A DNA stretch of 64,000 nucleotides. Origin: Phoenix dactylifera (Eukaryota; Streptophyta; Magnoliopsida; Arecales; Arecaceae). A program made the position numbers and the translations under genes. The notes beneath the pieces were generated by a model that had not been told where the DNA came from, did no database searches, and saw only the letters and a list, made by a program, of their open reading frames with translations. Below, piece after piece: positions 60,869 to 64,000 of the stretch (the first letter of the stretch is position 1; every line of letters starts with the position of its first letter). The stretch is taken from assembly GCF_009389715.1 (NCBI RefSeq), contig NC_052397.1, positions 17,494,129 to 17,558,128 of the forward strand, written 5' to 3'.

Positions 60869-63800
60869 CTGCTGCTGTACATGAGCTGCGTAAACTTGAG
60901 TGGAGGTGGTGATGTTGGAATTCAGCTATACCCCAATAAAAACACTCTTCAGAAGAGTTGTTTGTTTGATGTGCTTTTGGTTTCAACCCCCATACTAGTG
61001 TTTCCTCATCTTTGGTTTCTTTAATTGAGTACTTAATTAGGTTAGTTCTTTTGGTAAAAAGAGCACCTATATTAGTTGTGTAGTGGTTGGTTTGTTTCCT
61101 GTTGGGATCTTCCTCCAATCCCTGAACTGTATTTGTTGTCCTTTTGATTCAGAACTTATCAAGCTCAAAGCTCTTATTTGTGTCAGGAAACATTTGGCCT
61201 GTCCTGTTATAATTACCTTGGGATGCTCCCATGCGCTAATAGGACTGCTGCTTGTGTTGAAAGGCGCTCACAGACCCTTGCATGTTAACATGCACAGGCA
61301 TGGGGTTATTATGAAATGATAATTCCTTGCTATAAAGTTCTTGGAAACCAAGCCAGAAGGCACTAATTAAGAGGAGGTTGGCAACGCATTCCTAGGCTCT
61401 AGCAAGTAGAGCATCTCGAGATGTCTTCGTTCCTTCGTAGGGATCTCACGTCCAGAAACAAATTAAGCAGGATCTGTTAAATTACTTACCAAATAAAGTT
61501 TCTCTGTCATTCCATATTTATTTTTCTGGATGTGCTGTGTTCCACATCATGCTTGACGCAATTGCTACTTTTTCTTTATGAAGTTAGTATACTTATTATT
61601 TGAGAGTATTGGTACTTGAATATGGAAGACTCGCTATATCTCCATTGAAGCCTAACTTCACATTTTAATTTCATCTCTTACTTAAAGATCTAAGGTTCTG
61701 TACCTTTTTGTTTCCATGCTATTTCTCAAGCTGTTTTCTCTTTCAGAATATGATTGTCTGGTAAACATTTGAAATTTAAGGTTAATATCAATTTCATTGT
61801 AATAATGTTTCATGTCCTCTATTGACATATTACACTTCATCATTATGTTAATATCATGATGGGAATTACTATCGAGGATGTTTAGAAGGGCGGAGGGATA
61901 ATAGCAGTCCAGTGTGGAGCAAATTTACATCATGAACTGCTTATGTCCAACATGAAGGTCTGTCATCCTTGCCACAAGACTACCTGATAATCACTTATGT
62001 TTTACTGATCAAAGTATCATATATATGAGCAGTATATTGCATTAAGTTGCTGTCAAAATCTGAAGCTTTTTTTCTCGACAATATAAAATAATGATCGAAA
62101 CTTTCAAGTCTAACTGTTATAGTAAAATGAGTAGTAAAATAAGTTGATAGATGAGAATATAAACAAGAATAATCTAAATCCACTGGTTCTACCTATTTTT
62201 GTAGATGACATTCTCCTGTATTTGCATTGTAGCTCTATAAGCATCAAAGTCCGTGCAACATTCTAGTATCCCTTAACAATGACATGCCTAGACCTTTTTT
62301 TTTTTGAATTTGATATAATTAATTTGACTATTAATTGCTACATCTCATCTTTCACAAACTCATAACCACAGATGACAAGACAAACATCTGGAATGCAACT
62401 TTGAAATGCCTTTTTCTTTTCTTTTGCTGTAAGAAATTAATGCTTATTTTCTCCACTGGCATGAAATAATGCTCGATTTTCATTCTGATACTCACTTTAT
62501 ATTTGGATTTAATTATGTTATCACTGAAAGCTCATTATCTAATTAAAAATTTGTTATGGTTGCAATTGCCATCACATGATTAAAGATTTAAGGAAAACTA
62601 AAGGTAAATGGAAATACAATAAGAATAGTTCATGAAATTTCATCAAGTTTAAATAATCTTTCACATTTTATACTACGCATGATCAACACAACATTCTTGA
62701 TTTGTTATAGTTGAGATTTTTGGTTTATCACCATAATACTTCAGTAACAACAAATGTTGGTCGTGTTACTTTAAGTTCTCTTTCTTGAGGAAACTAATCA
62801 CTATTTATCATATCATTAACAATTCCATATATATTTCCAACTTCATATTTCCTCGTTTATCAGATATTGACATTTTATACTTCTTTCCAATATGCTTGAT
62901 GGTTTACACAAAGAAGTTTGCATCCTTGAGGGCTGCAGAACTGTGTCATTCATATACACTATTAATATGATGCATTTTTAGACTCATTATTGAAACCTTA
63001 CCAGTTCTGACAAATTCCATTAGCAATCTCTCCATGATGTTCCATTCAAAAAAAATCTCTCCACGATATCAATTACATGTAAATGTGTGCTATCACGTAA
63101 ACAATAAACATTAACATTTATAATACCTCAAACTTATCAACAAGGATCATCTCAAAGAGTAAACTTTTGAAAGCTATGATCTGGCATTGCTTATGTTCGT
63201 GATGAGTTTATGTGTTTTCCTTATTTCAGAATTACATATTTTTCTGTGCCAAATACAGAACATTTAGGAGGACCCAACCTTTAATTTTCTGCATGAACAA
63301 TAAAGCATGTCTTCATTTAATGTAATAATGCTCAAAGAACCACATGCTACTAGCATTTGATCTGTGAAGGCATATAGAATCTTATCCACAAGTTGAAATT
63401 CTCGGACTCCAATATAAAAAACTTGATTGTCTAATAGCTTCTGTTAGTTAATTGCAGTATATGGCTGACTTGTTATCCTATCTTCTCACAAGTGACTTCT
63501 CATCTAGAAAGTTATCGGATAAGAACAAATTGGTTGGAATCAATATGCTGTCAAAACTTCAAACTGGAAGTCGATTCTTTTCCTTCTTAATTCTAGCAGT
63601 GTGGGCATATACCTGCTCCATTGCTAAATCATTTTTATCCTATTATATACGCCTAACTTGTATTTCCTTCCTCTATAGTCTACTAAACCCCTTCCTTGTT
63701 TTTATACATATGCTTGCATATGCTTCTCTCTCTGAATAGCTTCGTCACATAATAAAAGTAGTGGCTGCAATGCATAGTTCATCCATGTGGATGTGTTTTT

Positions 63801-64000
63801 ATGTCAATATAACCCGTTTCCAAGTTAGTAAATTTTGGGAATATGGTCCTTCAAGTTAAACTAGATATGATTCGATGACCCGAAATTGCTAAATTATTAG
63901 TTATTAACAATAAACTATGATATGAGACAAAATCTCATATTGTTTTGCACGAGAATGATAATGATAATGATGGTGTTGGAAAAATAATATGCCAATACTA
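60869..64000. other. MYB 3' flank and AT-rich spacer
   Basis: The MYB 3' untranslated region is likely in the first few hundred bases. Beyond it I see only AT-rich DNA with homopolymer runs and no supported gene. A 95-codon frame at 63452-63739 has only hydrophobic composition and no domain. Confidence 0.5.

Noticed and set aside
63452-63739. 95-codon hydrophobic open frame
   Set aside because: No domain, no splice or promoter context; AT-rich spacers give such frames by chance.
1-64000. CRISPR arrays, rRNA genes, full tRNA genes, operons
   Set aside because: None seen. The only tRNA-like signals are retroelement primer sites and the SINE-like element.

Overview
The window is plant nuclear DNA. 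It has spliced genes with GT-AG introns of about 0.1 to 1.7 kb, long AT-rich spacers, LTR retrotransposons primed by initiator tRNA-Met, MITEs, and plant-specific transcription factor families (HD-Zip II, R2R3-MYB). GC-rich coding exons in the P450 and HD-Zip II genes against AT-rich introns and spacers suggest a monocot. A palm would fit, but I cannot prove the species from sequence alone.

Layout. 1-5312 is a deleted Ty3/gypsy chromovirus-type LTR element with a 2.8 kb LTR. The window starts inside its 5' LTR. It sits in an older, inactive Ty1/copia element on the minus strand (5313 to about 7077). 7750-9258 is a CYP94-like cytochrome P450 with two frameshifts. 10041-16446 (minus) is a complete 12-exon ABCB (P-glycoprotein/MDR-type) transporter gene encoding 1248 residues. 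16.5-29.4 kb is gene-poor and repeat-rich: TRIM-like elements, a hAT-type MITE with a perfect 8-bp target duplication, a SINE-like tRNA-derived element and microsatellites. 29406-30569 (minus) is a three-exon HD-Zip class II gene (277 residues). 30.6-42.8 kb holds no intact gene, only a PR-1/CAP fragment (41092-41304, minus), a 130-bp tandem duplication and a duplicated TATA-box module. 43002-53827 (plus) is a ten-exon branched-chain aminotransferase gene (416 residues) with MITE-like insertions and a polypyrimidine tract in its introns. 59702-60868 (plus) is a three-exon R2R3-MYB of the RAX/MYB36-like group (322 residues). The remaining spacer to 64000 is AT-rich with nothing I can support.

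The intact genes do not form a pathway or cluster. They look like an ordinary plant gene neighbourhood: a membrane exporter, two developmental transcription factors and a housekeeping amino-acid enzyme. Exon structures were rebuilt by hand from reading frame, splice sites and family motifs. All phases close without a stop for ABCB, HD-Zip II, BCAT and MYB.

I found no convincing novel biological system. The most useful less-obvious signals are a small family of TRIM-like non-coding LTR elements (five copies on both strands, one inside an ABCB intron), the nested gypsy-in-copia insertion, and the two-frameshift P450.
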